DNA of 64,000 nucleotides from Escallonia rubra (lineage: Eukaryota; Streptophyta; Magnoliopsida; Escalloniales; Escalloniaceae). This document shows positions 1 to 10,754 of this stretch, in pieces; within the stretch, counting starts at the first letter, position 1, and every line of letters begins with the position of its first letter. The stretch spans positions 248,001-312,000 of the forward strand of contig JAVXUO010001949.1 in assembly GCA_033065855.1 (NCBI GenBank), written 5' to 3'. The notes under the pieces were generated by a model. The model was not told the DNA's origin, searched no databases, and was given only the letters and a program-made list of their open reading frames with translations. The translations under genes and the position numbers were made by a program.

Positions 1-1154
1 ATTCTTTACATTTCCCCTTCCCCGTCCCCGTGGTTGTGCAATTGCGATTGATGGAGGTTGGGCATTTATTGGCGGGGCACCTAAAACCATTTCTACCTTA
101 TGGTTTTTTAATCCGTGCCTGTGAGCTTTTGTTGGAGGCGTTGGACATGGTGTGGTCGTGGGTTCGTTGTTCGTGGTTGTGTCTTGTGGTTGCGAGTTTC
201 GCCAGTTATCGTGGGATGCAGTGATGGGGTCAGATGTCGCAGCGGTGGCGGGTTGGCAGGCACTGTGGTGGCTGATGGTCGTCGTTGGTGGGTCGCGAAC
301 GATTGTCGAAGGTTATTGGATGATGGGTTTTGGGATTCGTGGCGGTTAATGGTCATGGGTGGTCGTGAGTAGGACGATTTATCGGTGGTGGGTCGTTGCT
401 GGGCAGTATGGTGGACTTGGTGGTCGTGGGTGGTCACGGGTGGGTCTGTTGGGTTCGCTAGATGGTGTTGCCGGTGTAGGCTTGGTAGTAGGGAAAATGG
501 GTGATGTCGGCGAGGTCGCCGCGCGGTGGTGGCTACGGCACGGTGGTCGCCGCTGTTGTGTCGTGGTGTACACTGTAGGTGACGCCGGAGTCCATCGCCG
601 GAGAAGAAGCAGGCAGAGGAGAAGAAGCCCACCGTCGTCGAGAAGGCCCCCGCCGAGAAGAAGCCCAAGGCCGGCAAGAAGCTCCCCAAGGAGGCCGGCT
701 CCGCCGCTGCCGGAGACAAAAAGAAGAAGAAGTCCAAGAAGTCCGTCGAGACCTACAAGATCTACATCTTAAAGGTCTTGAAGCAGGTCCACCCGGACAT
801 AGGGATCTCAAGCAAGGCCATGGGGATAATGAACAGCTTCATCAACGACATCTTCGAGAAGCTGGCCCAGGAGTCTTCCAGGCTCGCCATGTACACCCAG
901 AAGCCCACCATCACCTCCCTCGAGATCCAGACCGCTGTTAGAGATTTTTCAAGAAGGGATGGCAGTTTGGGGATGAAAAATCGAAAAAGTAAGGTGTCAG
1001 AGAATTTTTAGAAGGAGTTAGGGTCTCCGTCAATTTTGTGGGGCTCCGTAAAATGCGGGTACAAACCTGGGGGAGCAGAGTGTAATTTTCAAAAGATAGG
1101 GGGGTCCGTGTGTAATTTAGGGTAAACCTCAGGGGTGCCCTGAGTAATTAACCC
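1..1154 (+). mobile_element. MULE-like TIR element, right part only
   Basis: The right end reads, inverted, GGGTTAATTACTCAGGGCAC, followed by CTGAGGTTTACCC. This is the same terminal style as the 17517-18886 element (GGGTAAATT... with a 9-bp target duplication). The left end lies before the window, so no target duplication can be checked. The interior is G+C-rich and GT-skewed over 1-560, with no recognisable protein, then a histone H2B fragment (583-942) and about 210 bp of terminal sequence. Assignment as a gene-capturing MULE (Pack-MULE type) is inference from the related terminus; the terminal sequence itself is seen. Confidence 0.55.
583..942 (+). pseudogene. Histone H2B fragment captured in a transposon
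   Basis: The frame starting at 583 reads as plant histone H2B from the lysine-rich tail ([17 protein letters not shown]) through the histone fold ([15 protein letters not shown], then [17 protein letters not shown]) to [12 protein letters not shown] at 942. H2B pairs with H2A in the nucleosome core. The copy cannot make a normal H2B. An in-frame TGA at 580 lies just upstream and there is no initiator Met, so the first ~15 residues are missing. After TAVR the frame runs into about 22 unrelated codons and a stop near 1011, so the last ~30 residues (the LVLPGELAKHAVSEGTK region) are gone. Several substitutions from the family consensus are visible, for example F to L in IYIFKVLK. It lies next to the right terminus of a MULE-like element, which suggests capture. 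Confidence 0.85.
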
Positions 1155-1631
1155 TATTAATAACTCATGTGCTGATATTTTTATTAATAAAACTCACCTA
1201 GAACAGTATAAAAAGTTTTGCAACATAAGAGAAAATACATTATGAGAGATTAATTATATGTATATACAAACATATATGTACATATACATTTTATTAAAGG
1301 AAAAGGAGGGAGATTAATTTTGTTAGATTGTGAAAACATATTAGACTTGTGTAAAATATAGGAAAGTTTCAAGATTTAAATGAGATATTTATTATAATAA
1401 GATATAAATTTAAAATTGAGAGAGAAAGAGAGATTTGTTTTTAAATGGGACATGCTGACGTGAAGAGAGAGAAAAGTGAAATTTATTGATTGGTTGAATA
1501 CCAAATGGCATAAAAAGAGGCATGCCAAGTAGGAAAGATAATGTTACATTCTCTCAGTTTCGGTTTTCATATATATATATATATATATATATAGGGGGCG
1601 GATCCCCACCTACTAGTGGGTAATATCCACC
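1155..1631. other. AT-rich spacer with (TA)n
   Basis: AT-rich sequence with no credible coding frame. It ends in a (TA)n microsatellite at about 1570-1592, then a GGGGGCGGATCC stretch leading into the giant MULE terminus. Some of 1593-1631 may belong to the outermost MULE end, because the opposite terminus is damaged and the exact boundary is unclear. Confidence 0.6.
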
Positions 1632-2040
1632 AAACCGCAACAATTTGTTGCGGTTTGACAATCATCATTTTTTGTGCCCCACCCCCACCCCCCAACCTTT
1701 TTGTTTCTTTTTCCGTGGCCCCCCACCCCCTTCCCTTTTTTCTTTCTTTTCTTTCTTCTTTGTGGCCCCACCCCCTCCCCAAACCGCAACAAAAAGTTGC
1801 GGTTCTCCTTTTTTTTCTTTTTTCCATGGGCCCCCACCCCCTTCCCTTTTTTCTTTCTTTTCGGCCCCACTTTTCACTCCGGCCCCACCCTCCCCAAACC
1901 GCAACTTCTTGTTGCGGTTCACCTTTTCGTGGCCCCACCTCCCTTTTCCCACCCCCACCCCCCGATTCCCGTGGCCCCCACCCCCACCCCCCGATTCCCG
2001 TGGGCCCCCACCCCCGAACCGCAATTCCTTGTTGCGATTC
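1632..2040. repeat. Four spaced AACCGCAA-n-TTGCGGTT palindromes
   Basis: Palindromes lie at 1632-1656, 1781-1804, 1896-1919 and 2016-2040. Each is AACCGCAA, about 5-7 bases, then TTGCGGTT (the last is degenerate, TTGCGATT). Centre spacings are about 149, 115 and 120 bp. Matching palindromes occur in the right arm at 12412-12436, 12485-12509 and 12606-12630, with a half copy at 15325-15335. Binding of the transposase to them is inference. Confidence 0.85.
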
Positions 2041-2570
2041 TCTGGTTCTTTTTTTTGTTTTCGGCCATCTTTTTTCTTTCTTCACAGCCTTTGACTCTGC
2101 CATCTTTTTTCTTTTTTCACAGCCTTTGACTAACTACTGCTCACTCACTGACGTAATTTTTCTTTGTCTTCTTTCTTCTCTCTTCCTCACTTTTCTCTCT
2201 TTAAAATCCCTTCTCCTCGAACCCTTTCTTCCACTCTCTTCATTCTCCATATCTCACCTACATAATCTCCACAACAATACAAAAAAAAATTTCACTCTAG
2301 AAGATCGGTGGATAACCACTAGAAGATCGGTGAATTTTTCTTCAAATATATCAAGTTAAAACAAGTAAGTATTTTGAATTTTCTTATAATTCAATGTTAA
2401 TTTCAAATTGTTCTTACCAATTGATTGTTTAAATTGTGTTACGCTTAAATTGTTCTTACCATAGTCTAAAATTCGTGTTTAGGGCGTCAAAATTACCGTT
2501 TTACAAATCGGGGTATTACATTCGAAAGATTCTAAAAAAGCGCTTTTTTAAGGCGTCAAAATTAGAATTT

Positions 2571-3722
2571 TCACGAATTTATAAAAAATAGCTAGAGATA
2601 TATTTTGCCAAAGTGCAAAAAAAAGACCCTAGTTATTTTTAAAATATCTGTATCAGGTAAACATTTCAAATTTTTCCAAAGACTAGAAAGGGGTTAGCTG
2701 ATACGCGCAACCTTGTAACTTTGCAGTGTAATTTAAAATATCAAGCTAGCGCGATTTCGCGCAAAACTTTTATGAGAACCCTAGGATGTTGGGAAGTTCC
2801 ATTTCCCAGGAATTCGGGCCATTCTGAAGCCGTTACCTATTTTTTTGGCCGAACGGGCTTTTAAGCGCTCAATCCGGACACCGGTTTGGGATTTTAGGGC
2901 GAAACTTTTATAAAATACTTTTTAGATCCAGAATGAATTCAGGAAGCTTAAAATAGCATTTTAAACCACTGTTGAGATTTTATAAAGCCCCCCCCCCCCC
3001 TCCCATTTTGGTAATTTGCGACCCTAGGAGGGGTATTTTGGTAATTTTTTCGGTAAAGTTTTTCAACGGACTTTTTAGTCCCGAAATGTAAGTAAAACAC
3101 CTGAAATGTTGTTTTGAAGCTGATTGCGGGGCGTAATTGTCGGTAAATGTGAAAACTTAATTAGACAGTTTTTCACGAATTTATAAAACATAGCTAGAGA
3201 TAGATTTTGCCAAAGTGCAAACAAGAGACCCTAGTTATTTTTAAAAGATATGTATCAGGACAAAATTTCAGATTTTTCCAAATACTGGAAAGGGGTTAAC
3301 TAATACGCGCAACCTTGTAACTTTGCAGTGTAATTTAAAATATCAAGCTAGAGTGATTTCGCGCGAAACTTTTATGAGAACCCTAGGATGTTGGGAATTT
3401 CCATTTCCCAGGAATTCGGGCCATTCCGAAGCCGTTATCTATTTTTTTGGCCGAATGGCTTTTAAGCGCTCGATCCGGACACCGGTTCGGGATTTTTAGG
3501 GCGAAACTTTTGTAAAATACTTTTTAGATCAAGAATGAATTCAAGAAGTTTAAAATAGCATTTTAAATCACTTTTGAGATTTTTTGAAGCCAGGAGGCAT
3601 TTTGGTAATTTGCCACCCCGAGAGGGGTATTTTGGTAATTTTCCCGGCAAAGTTTTTCAAAGGACTTGTTAGTCCAGAAATGTAATTACAACACCTGAAA
3701 TGTTGTTTTGAAGCTGATTGCG
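2571..3722. repeat. 602-bp tandem duplication inside the left TIR
   Basis: TCACGAATTTATAAAA...TAGCTAGAGATA begins at 2571 and again at 3173, a period of about 602 bp. The two copies share most landmarks, including CCCTAGGATGTTGGGAA and the CCGGACACCGGTT block. The right arm of the element has a single copy (around 11200-11680), so the duplication happened in the left arm only. Confidence 0.8.
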
Positions 3723-4243
3723 GGGCATTAGGGTGATAATGAATCACCAGGGGCATTTCGGTAATTTGTCGCTTAGCGGGGGTATTTTGGTAATTTAACA
3801 TTGTAAAATTTTCCGACTTACTTTTAGTTCGGGAAAGGGTGTAAGACACCCGGAAAGTTATTTTAAAGAATGAATTCAGGAAGCTTAAAATCCCGTTTCA
3901 AAGCACTTTTGAGATTTTCTGATGGCAAAGGGCATTTTGGTAATTTGCCGCCCCGAGAGGGGTATTTTGTAATTTTACGGTGTTAAATTTTTCAAAGGAC
4001 TTCTTAGTCCAGAAATGTAAATAAAGCACCTGAAAGGTTGTTTTAAGCTGATTTGGGGTGTTATGGTGATAATGAACCCCTGGGGGCATTTCGGTAATTT
4101 GCCGCTCATCGGGGGCTATTTTGGTAATTTTACATTACACAAATTTTCTGAATGACTTTTAAATAATTTTTATTCTTCTTTTATTTAATTCTATGACTTG
4201 TTGAAAATGATATAATTTTTATTTTTTAGATTTCAGTATAAAT

Positions 4244-6578
4244 ATGGATGCAACTGGAGGAAATAATTTTTGTGAAGATTCTGATCCACCTTACTAGGGT
4301 CAAGTTTTTCAAAGATTGGACGAAATTGAAGCATACTATAGAGCATATTCGAAAACGATAGGTTTCGGTATTAGAATTAAGACGACTAGAAAACGGCGAA
4401 TGCAGATCAAATTTGTGGAAGACTATTTGAGTGTCATAGAGGAGCACCGCATGTACCCCTGGTTGTTCGGATCAGTGACGAAGGGCCATCAAGACAAAGA
4501 AAACGGGACACATTTCTGGGTACCGGCTGCAAGGCCCATGTGTATGCAGTACAACGGAAAAATGAAAACCATTGGGTTGTGACGGGAGTGGATTTGAGCC
4601 ATAATCATCAGTTGATGACCTTTAGTAAGATTGGTCAAATTCATCAGCACCAACAAATAGGCGTGGTACACAGGGAACTGATATTTACAATGGCCGAGGC
4701 TAAAATTCCACCTTCTAAAATGATGGGATTTCTCTCAAGCCAGGCTGGGGGGATTGACAAGCTGAGTTTCAACGCAGTTGACCTTCAAAATGAACTTTGT
4801 GTTCAAAGGAGAGAGTCTTTCGGTAAGAGTGATTCTCAAGCTACACTTGATATCTTCAGGAGCCTTCAGAGTGAGAATTCGGGCTTTTTCTACAGTCTCC
4901 GACTAGATGATGAGAACCACATTAGTACTATATTTTGGGCGGATGCCCGTTCTAGAGCTGCTTACCAAAATTTTGGGGATGTTGTGACGTTTGACATCAC
5001 ATACCGCACAAATAAGTACTCTATGCCTTTTTCTCCGTTCACCGGGGTGAACCACCACTATCAGTCAATCTTGTTTGGCTTTGCCCTGCTTAGGGATGAG
5101 ACGGAGAAGTCATTTACGTGGTTATTTGAAACGTGGCTTAAAGCAATGTATCATATTCCTCCAAAGACCATCATCACCGACCAAGATCTGGCAATGAAAA
5201 ATGCAATCGCTAAGGTCCTGCCAGATACTCACCATGGCCTGTGCACATGGCACATAAGCAACAAATATCCCGAACGGCTTCACAATGTATATGCCTACTA
5301 TCCGACATTCAAGACTGACTTTAATACATGTGTGAAGAAATCGTTGACGGTAGACGTGTTCGAGGAGAGGTGGGCCAAGTTAATGGATGACTACTCTTTG
5401 TACAATCATGAATGGTTACAATCGTTGTATGAGATCAAGACACAGTGGGTCGGTGCCTACACGAAGAAGTTTTTTGCAGCCGGAATGACTACGACCTCGA
5501 GAAGCGAAGCTATGAATTCATTCTTTGATGGGTACGTAGGCCATTCTTCTAGTATAACAGAGTTCGTACTAGAGATGCAGAAAGCCCTTGACAGGCAATT
5601 TTTCCTTGAGAGAGAAGCCGACGCGGCTACAGTTGTAAGAGAAAGAGCCATAGTAGTTTTTTCACCTTTGGAGGCTCATGCGGCTCAAGTCTATACCAAG
5701 GAAATGTTTAGACAGTTTCAAGAGGAATTACTAAAGTCGAATCAATATAGCATGACAAAGTTGCACGAGTATTCCACCAGGGACCTCAAGGTTTATGCTT
5801 TGACAAATGTGACGAATTTCTCCAATCTGTGCTCTTCATCGGCTCTGAGGAACAAAAGACATTTTACCGTAGCAGTTTGTATGGACACCGGGTTTGTTAA
5901 TTGCAACTGTCAACTGTTTGAGCATAAAGGTATACTCTGTCGACACGCTTTGAGGTATTTTATGAGCATAAAGGTATACTCTGTCGACACGCTTTGAGGT
6001 ATTTTAGCGCCAAGAATGCTCGTGAAATCCCTCCAGAGTATATCTTGGATCGGTGGACGAAGGATACCAATAGAGTCCACAGTCACATTCCTTATGTGCC
6101 CAATGTTTCAGTTGATTTCGAGCAATCTGAGACGCTGCGATATAATCACCTTTGTAACATCATGCACGGTTTATCATTGGATGCAGCGTCAACATATGAT
6201 GGGTACAGGTATCAAGTTGAAGCAGCCGCACGGGATAAGGCTAAGCATGCACAGTTTAGGATGGCATTACCAGAAAGACAGGACCCTCGGACGACTCCAG
6301 CCGGTAGATTCAATCGAGCTTCACAGCCAGTCACTGACAGCACTAGCCTGCAACGTGAGGAGGATGACTTTTTTGATCCAATTATTTCTCAAACAAAAGG
6401 GCGAAAATGAGCAATACGTATGAAGAATCCGATTAAAGAAGCAACGGGTCAAAAAAAATTGCGAAGGTGTGCGTTGTGTAATAAGATGACTGATCATGAC
6501 AAGAGAAATCATTATAAAGTGCTAGGTATCGAACCTGGCAGTATGGTCGAGGAGGACGATGATGAGGAAGAGTGTTAG
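4244..6578 (+). pseudogene. FAR1-type MULE transposase, broken
   Basis: The protein would contain an N-terminal FAR1 DNA-binding domain (GFGIRIKTTRK ... TGCKAHVYAV ... LSHNHQL), a MULE transposase domain (FDITYRTN, ITDQDLAMKNAI, CTWHISNKYPERL) and a SWIM zinc finger (CNCQLFEHKG then CRHAL). It ends in a basic, cysteine-bearing tail (LRRCALCNKMTDHDKRN). It would cut and join element ends in the nucleus. The best start is ATG 4244, in frame with the FAR1 part. Lesions seen: in-frame TAG at 4295; a frame change between about 4400 and 4450; a 44-bp tandem duplication at 5920-6007 that shifts frame inside the SWIM finger; and in-frame TGA at 6408, after which the same frame continues to a stop at 6576. 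The repaired length would be about 760 codons, usual for FAR1/FRS-like MULE transposases. An intron rather than a frameshift near 4400-4450 cannot be excluded. Confidence 0.88.
5920..6007 (+). repeat. 44-bp tandem duplication in transposase
   Basis: GAGCATAAAGGTATACTCTG...GAGGTATTTTA starts at 5920 and is repeated exactly at 5964. The period of 44 is not a multiple of three, so the second copy moves the downstream SWIM finger and C-terminus into another frame. Removing one copy joins LCRHALRYF to SAKNAREIPPEY in one frame. Confidence 0.95.
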
Positions 6579-6660
6579 GGTTAATGTTTCAGTTGTATAA
6601 ATTGAACTTTTATAATGTTTATATTTGTGATTTGGTTTGTGGATTACTGATATTTTTTTA

Positions 6661-7777
6661 AGGGCCTATTCGGGCACACTTTAGCGCCCAATGCGTAGCT
6701 TGCGAGAAATGTTGTAATTTTTTTTGTCATTTTTTTCCCTCGTTGCACCTCAGGCACGCTAGTTAGCTCATTTCTATGAATTTCGGTAAAAAACGAGACA
6801 AATTATTTTTTGAGGTTTCCCTATTAAGGGCCTATTCGGGCACACTTTAGCGCCCAATGCGTAGCTTGCGAGAAATGTTGTAATTTTTTTTGTCACTTTT
6901 TTTTCGCTCGTTGCACCTCAGGCACGCTAGTTAGCTCATTTCTATGAATTTCGGTGAAAAACGAGACAAATTAATTTTTGAGGTTTCCCTATGAAGGGCC
7001 TATTCGGGCACACTTTAGCGCTAAATGCGTAGCTTGCTAGAAATGTTGTAATTTTTTTTTGTCACTTTTTTTTTCGCTCGTTGTACCTCAGGCACGCTAA
7101 TTAGCTCATTTTTATGAATTTCCGTGAAAAACGAGACAAATTATTTTTTGAGGTTTCCCTGTGAAGGGCCTATTCGGGCACACTTTAGCGCCCAATGCGT
7201 AGCTTGCGAGAAATGTTGTAATTTTTTTTGTCACTTTTTTTTGCTCGTTGCATCTCAGGCACGTTAGTTAGCTCATTTTTATGAATTTCGGTAAAAAACG
7301 AGACAAATTATATTTTGAGGTTTCCCTTTGAAGGGCCTATTCAGGCACACTTTAGCGCCCAATGCGTAGCTTGCGAGAAATGTTGTAATTTTTTTGTTAC
7401 TTTTTTTTTGTTCGTTGCACCTCACGCACGCTAGTTAGCTCATTTCTATAAATTTCGGTAAAAAACGAGACAAATTATTTTTTGAGGTTTCCCTATGAAG
7501 GGCCTATTCGGGCATACTTTAGCGCCCAATGCGTAGCTTGTGAGAAATGTTGTAATTTTTTGTCACTTTTTTTTGCTCGTTGCATCTCAGGCACGCTAGT
7601 TAGCTCATTTCTATGAATTTCGATGAAAAACGAGACACGTAATTTTTTTGGATTTTTCTATGAAAGGTCTATTCGCGCACACTTTAGCGCCAAATTCATA
7701 ACTTGCGAAAAATTATGTACATTTCTTTTTTGTGCAGTGGTCTTTGCTCATTGCACCTTAGCCACGCTAGTTAGGAT
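6661..7777. repeat. ~167-bp tandem array between convergent genes
   Basis: Units begin AGGGCCTATTCGGGCACACT at about 6661, 6827, 6995, 7165, 7332, 7499 and, degenerate and partial, 7665. Periods are 166-170 bp, giving about 6.7 copies. Each unit carries TTTAGCGCCCAATGCGTAGC and a T-rich tract followed by GCTCGTTGCACCTCAGGCAC. Copies are similar but not identical. The array fills the space between the 3' ends of the transposase and the PMD-Ulp1 gene, so it may contain both 3' ends or polyadenylation regions (inference). Confidence 0.92.
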
Positions 7778-10552
7778 AATGGTTATGATAATGGTAATGA
7801 AGGCGTCTAGCTTCATTCTTTTTCAGCTCCCAGGCTATCCTATACCTAAACGTCAAGGCATCCTTCCTAGTCCACGACGTATATTTGAGCACCTCCGAGC
7901 GAGCAATGTAGTCCATGTACTTGAGGACGTAAATCCCGCAATCGTTACTGTTATATTGCTTTGGTCGGTCCTTTATCATCACGACCGTCCAAGGCTCCCC
8001 CGAATAATCTTCGCACGCTAGCGAGAGGACAGTAGTCTGTATCCAACAATAAAAAAGGTCATCAAGCCTATGTACCAAGAAGAATATACTATGAGCCAAG
8101 GTCAAAAAATAAAAACTAACCACTAAAATGATGTACTCGCTGTACATCTGTGCCAACAGCTGTCCAGGATCGTCCTCCCTTAGGCTATCGTATATGTGAA
8201 CCGTTCTGTTCGCTGGATGGAGAACTAATAGGAACCAGTGGTTTGCATGATGACAAGGTATCATGATAAAGTTCGCATGAGTAGCGTGACATTGATAGTC
8301 TGAGTTCAACATGCCTAACACGTTTCCAGCTGGTTTCCACTTACCCCTGTCTGCCCCTCGCCTCCTCCATTCTGTGAATTCCCTCACCGTTAATTCCACA
8401 AAATAAGTGGGATACATGTTAAGCCTCAAATATTCAGAACGGTTAAACTGTAGCTCTCTAATCCGGAGCAGATCTATATAAGCGTTCATGACAAAATTTG
8501 AAATATCTGTCTCCGGCGCTAACGTTCTCATATCCTCATGACCTAGGAATGTCGCAAGAGGAAAGTCTGTTGAATCGACATATCTCATGCCCGAAGTAAT
8601 GCCGATCGATACAACCCCGCTTGTCCTGCCTCAATGGCTTCGTCGCTTGTCCTTTGTGCGACCGGATGCTTGGGCGCGAGGCTTGGATTCCTACTTGGGT
8701 CACCTGACTCTGGAGCTGAGAGTCATACGCGTCAGGAGGCAAGCGACTATACGGCTCCCAGAATTCCCTCTGCGGCAAAGACGCGTCAGAAGGCAAGCGA
8801 CTAGACGGCTCCCCCACTGACTCTGGGGCTGAGAGTTGTACGCGTCAGGAAGCAAGCGACTAGACGGCTCCCTTTGGTAACCCCGGTACGCAACACTGAA
8901 GTTGTGAAGATCAATCTTGTATCTCTCAATGGACCTCTTGAGACTGACAGGAGCCTGCGCGACAAACCAGTCAAACGACTCCAGCTGCTTGAACACCTCA
9001 GTGCCCTGGTCAACCTAAAAAACATGCATAGAAAAACCACCGTCATCATTTCAGGCATTGTCGATAAGGTGCACAAATAAATATTGAAACAACACTAGGG
9101 TGACTTACAATGTTCAATGCCCAGAACTGGTCATAGAACTCACGTGGCGCATACGATGTCTTCGTCGGCTGGGAAGGGCGATTCACCCTCGTGCGCGTCA
9201 CCTTGAGAAACCATTGCAGGTACTCCTCAAGACTGGTGCCGTCGTGCTTGAGCGATACAAGGCTACCATACGTTTCTTGCCAAGTATTCCACTGTTCCAC
9301 CTCGTCGCTCAACAAATTCAAGGCATCAGGCACCTCGAATTTCGGCTCTCGAACACTCATGTATGGCCGTATGTCTACAGGGGATTTTGGTATCCCTTGT
9401 AGACAGCCAGCTTGCCTCATAGCTTGATCGGGCATCTGAAACTCACATACTTCGAAGTGAATAAGCGGCACCCGAACCAAACCTTCCAGCACGTACGATA
9501 CCGGAAGTTGCCAACACCACTCATCTAACCGATGCATCACCTTGCCATATGGCTGCCACGTCACCTGGGGTGCATCCAACATATCTAGTTCCCCCCGATA
9601 GAACTGTAGATGGTGGTGAGGGTTTACCCGTCTCTTTCGGTTGGTCTCCGGCCCCCAGGCCCACACCCTAGGCCACGTCTCATTGGAATATTCTCGCGGT
9701 TGTGGACAACCCGTGGGTAGCCTCTCGTAAGACCAAGCCTGTGAATGCAAACATTATATGGAATTAGTAATTAATCACGAATATTTTGACACGTCAAAAC
9801 AAGAATATAAATGCTCATACCTGTAATAGAGTCAGGCATGCGGCAATAGACTTGGCATCCAATCTCGTAGCCTTATGCAGTGCTCGATATAGGTGCGCAA
9901 GAACAGCTGAACCCAACGAATACGAGTATACCTCCTCAAGATCCTCCAAGAACACCATATACTTCGGATGCACCATGTTTTTCGAATGCGTCGGAAGTAA
10001 TATAGCTCCAATAATATACAGAAGGAATGCCTTCGTATACGTCACGAAATCATGATGAGTGTATTCATCCGGTAGCTCGCCGTACTGCTCTCTCAGCCAT
10101 TTAAGTTTGATGACGTTTGATGTAAGAGCTTCCTTCGGAATTCCCAGAAAATACTGCCTAGCCATATTCTTTATGGATGCAAACGTTTTGCTCAAAGCAA
10201 TGGGTCTGCCGTGACATGGGATTCCAAGTATAAATCCGACGTCCTCTAATGTAATCGTCATTTCACCAAACCGGAAGTGAAATGAGTTCGTCTCGCTCCT
10301 CCATCGTTCAACTAGAGCGGATATAAGGCAATAATCGTATCGAGACCAAATCCCGCAATCAGCGAACGTAGATAAATGTTGACGGTGTAATAGTTGTATT
10401 TGTTCCTCGTTCAGTACCCACTCTTCGAGGTGACTTGTGCTTTGAATTGTTTTCAAAACACCCCTATCGACACCGTCAAATACGTACCTCGCGATGTGGT
10501 CATCATCATCGTATAGGATTGATGTATCTTGAGGTCCGGGGTTGAAATACAT
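7767..10552 (-). pseudogene. Plant mobile domain + Ulp1-type (C48) protease gene
   Basis: Spliced gene on the minus strand. Exon 1 (10552-9821) and exon 2 (9738-9109) encode a plant mobile domain as in MAIN/MAIL1: LVERWRSETNSFHFRFGEM, TLEDVGFILGIPCHGRP, then the W-rich part with HRLDEWCWQLPVS. Donors CAG|GTATGAG and ATT|GTAAGT and acceptors TTCACAG and TTTTAG are visible. Exon 3 starts at about 9025 (VDQGTEVFKQLESFDWF). The Ulp1-like peptidase occupies about 8590-7767, with its last intron at 8120-8037. Catalytic residues are all present: H of NHWFLLVLHP, D of IYDS, Q of KQYNSNDCG and C of DCG. Such proteases remove SUMO or similar modifiers, but the substrate is unknown here. Two frame breaks separate the domains: one at a G run near 8810 beside short repeats, and one near 8590 (HYFG to MRYVDSTD). 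So either it is a pseudogene or the Ulp1 part starts separately at ATG 8588. It lies convergent to the transposase inside the MULE and is likely cargo. Confidence 0.8.
8706..8873 (-). repeat. Short direct repeats in PMD-Ulp1 linker
   Basis: Three copies of ACGCGTCAGGAGGCAAGCGA-like sequence (starting about 8728, 8782 and 8840) and two of TGACTCTGGRGCTGAGAGT (8706 and 8818, 112 bp apart). They encode repeated EPSSRLLPDAYNSQPQSQ-type segments. The frame break near 8810 lies in a G run between copies, so replication slippage in this tract is a likely cause. Confidence 0.8.
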
Positions 10553-10754
10553 ATCTCTAAGAACAAAATATAATCGTAAACCAACTTAGCGTCCATAATA
10601 TTTGCATTCCAAAAATATAACTGGATCTTAAACCTAGCTTACCAACGCGTTAGCAATAGTCATTATTTCATTATTTCAATGTATTAAAACAATTCCTCAC
10701 TTCCCACCACTCCGAACGCTGAATTACTCTACTTTCCTAAAATTTAGAGCCAAC
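10553..10754. other. Upstream region of PMD-Ulp1 gene
   Basis: AT-rich 200 bp between the ATG of the minus-strand gene and the inner edge of the right TIR. It should contain the gene's 5' leader. No definite TATA box or start site can be assigned. Confidence 0.4.

Larger units (their letters stand above)
1632..4150. repeat. Left terminal inverted repeat of the giant MULE
   Basis: About 2.5 kb. Its outer 450 bp are C-rich/pyrimidine-rich with four palindromes. The inner part carries repeated phrases of the type TTTTGGTAATTTGCC with short G runs. Compared with the right arm it holds an extra internal duplication (2571-3722). A poly-C run lies at about 2992-3001. No coding capacity is evident; open frames here are products of low-complexity sequence. 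Confidence 0.8.

Noticed and set aside
108-737. 209-codon open frame on the minus strand over the H2B region
   Set aside because: It is the antisense shadow of the G+C-rich H2B fragment and GT-rich filler; no domain, biased composition.
1567-2359. Several 100-250-codon proline/phenylalanine or glycine/lysine frames in all orientations
   Set aside because: They come from the polypyrimidine TIR of the giant MULE and recur in the inverted arm at 12078-12689. Low complexity, not genes.
7623-8021. 132-codon plus-strand frame
   Set aside because: Overlaps the tandem array and the antisense of the Ulp1 exon; the minus strand carries the real domain.
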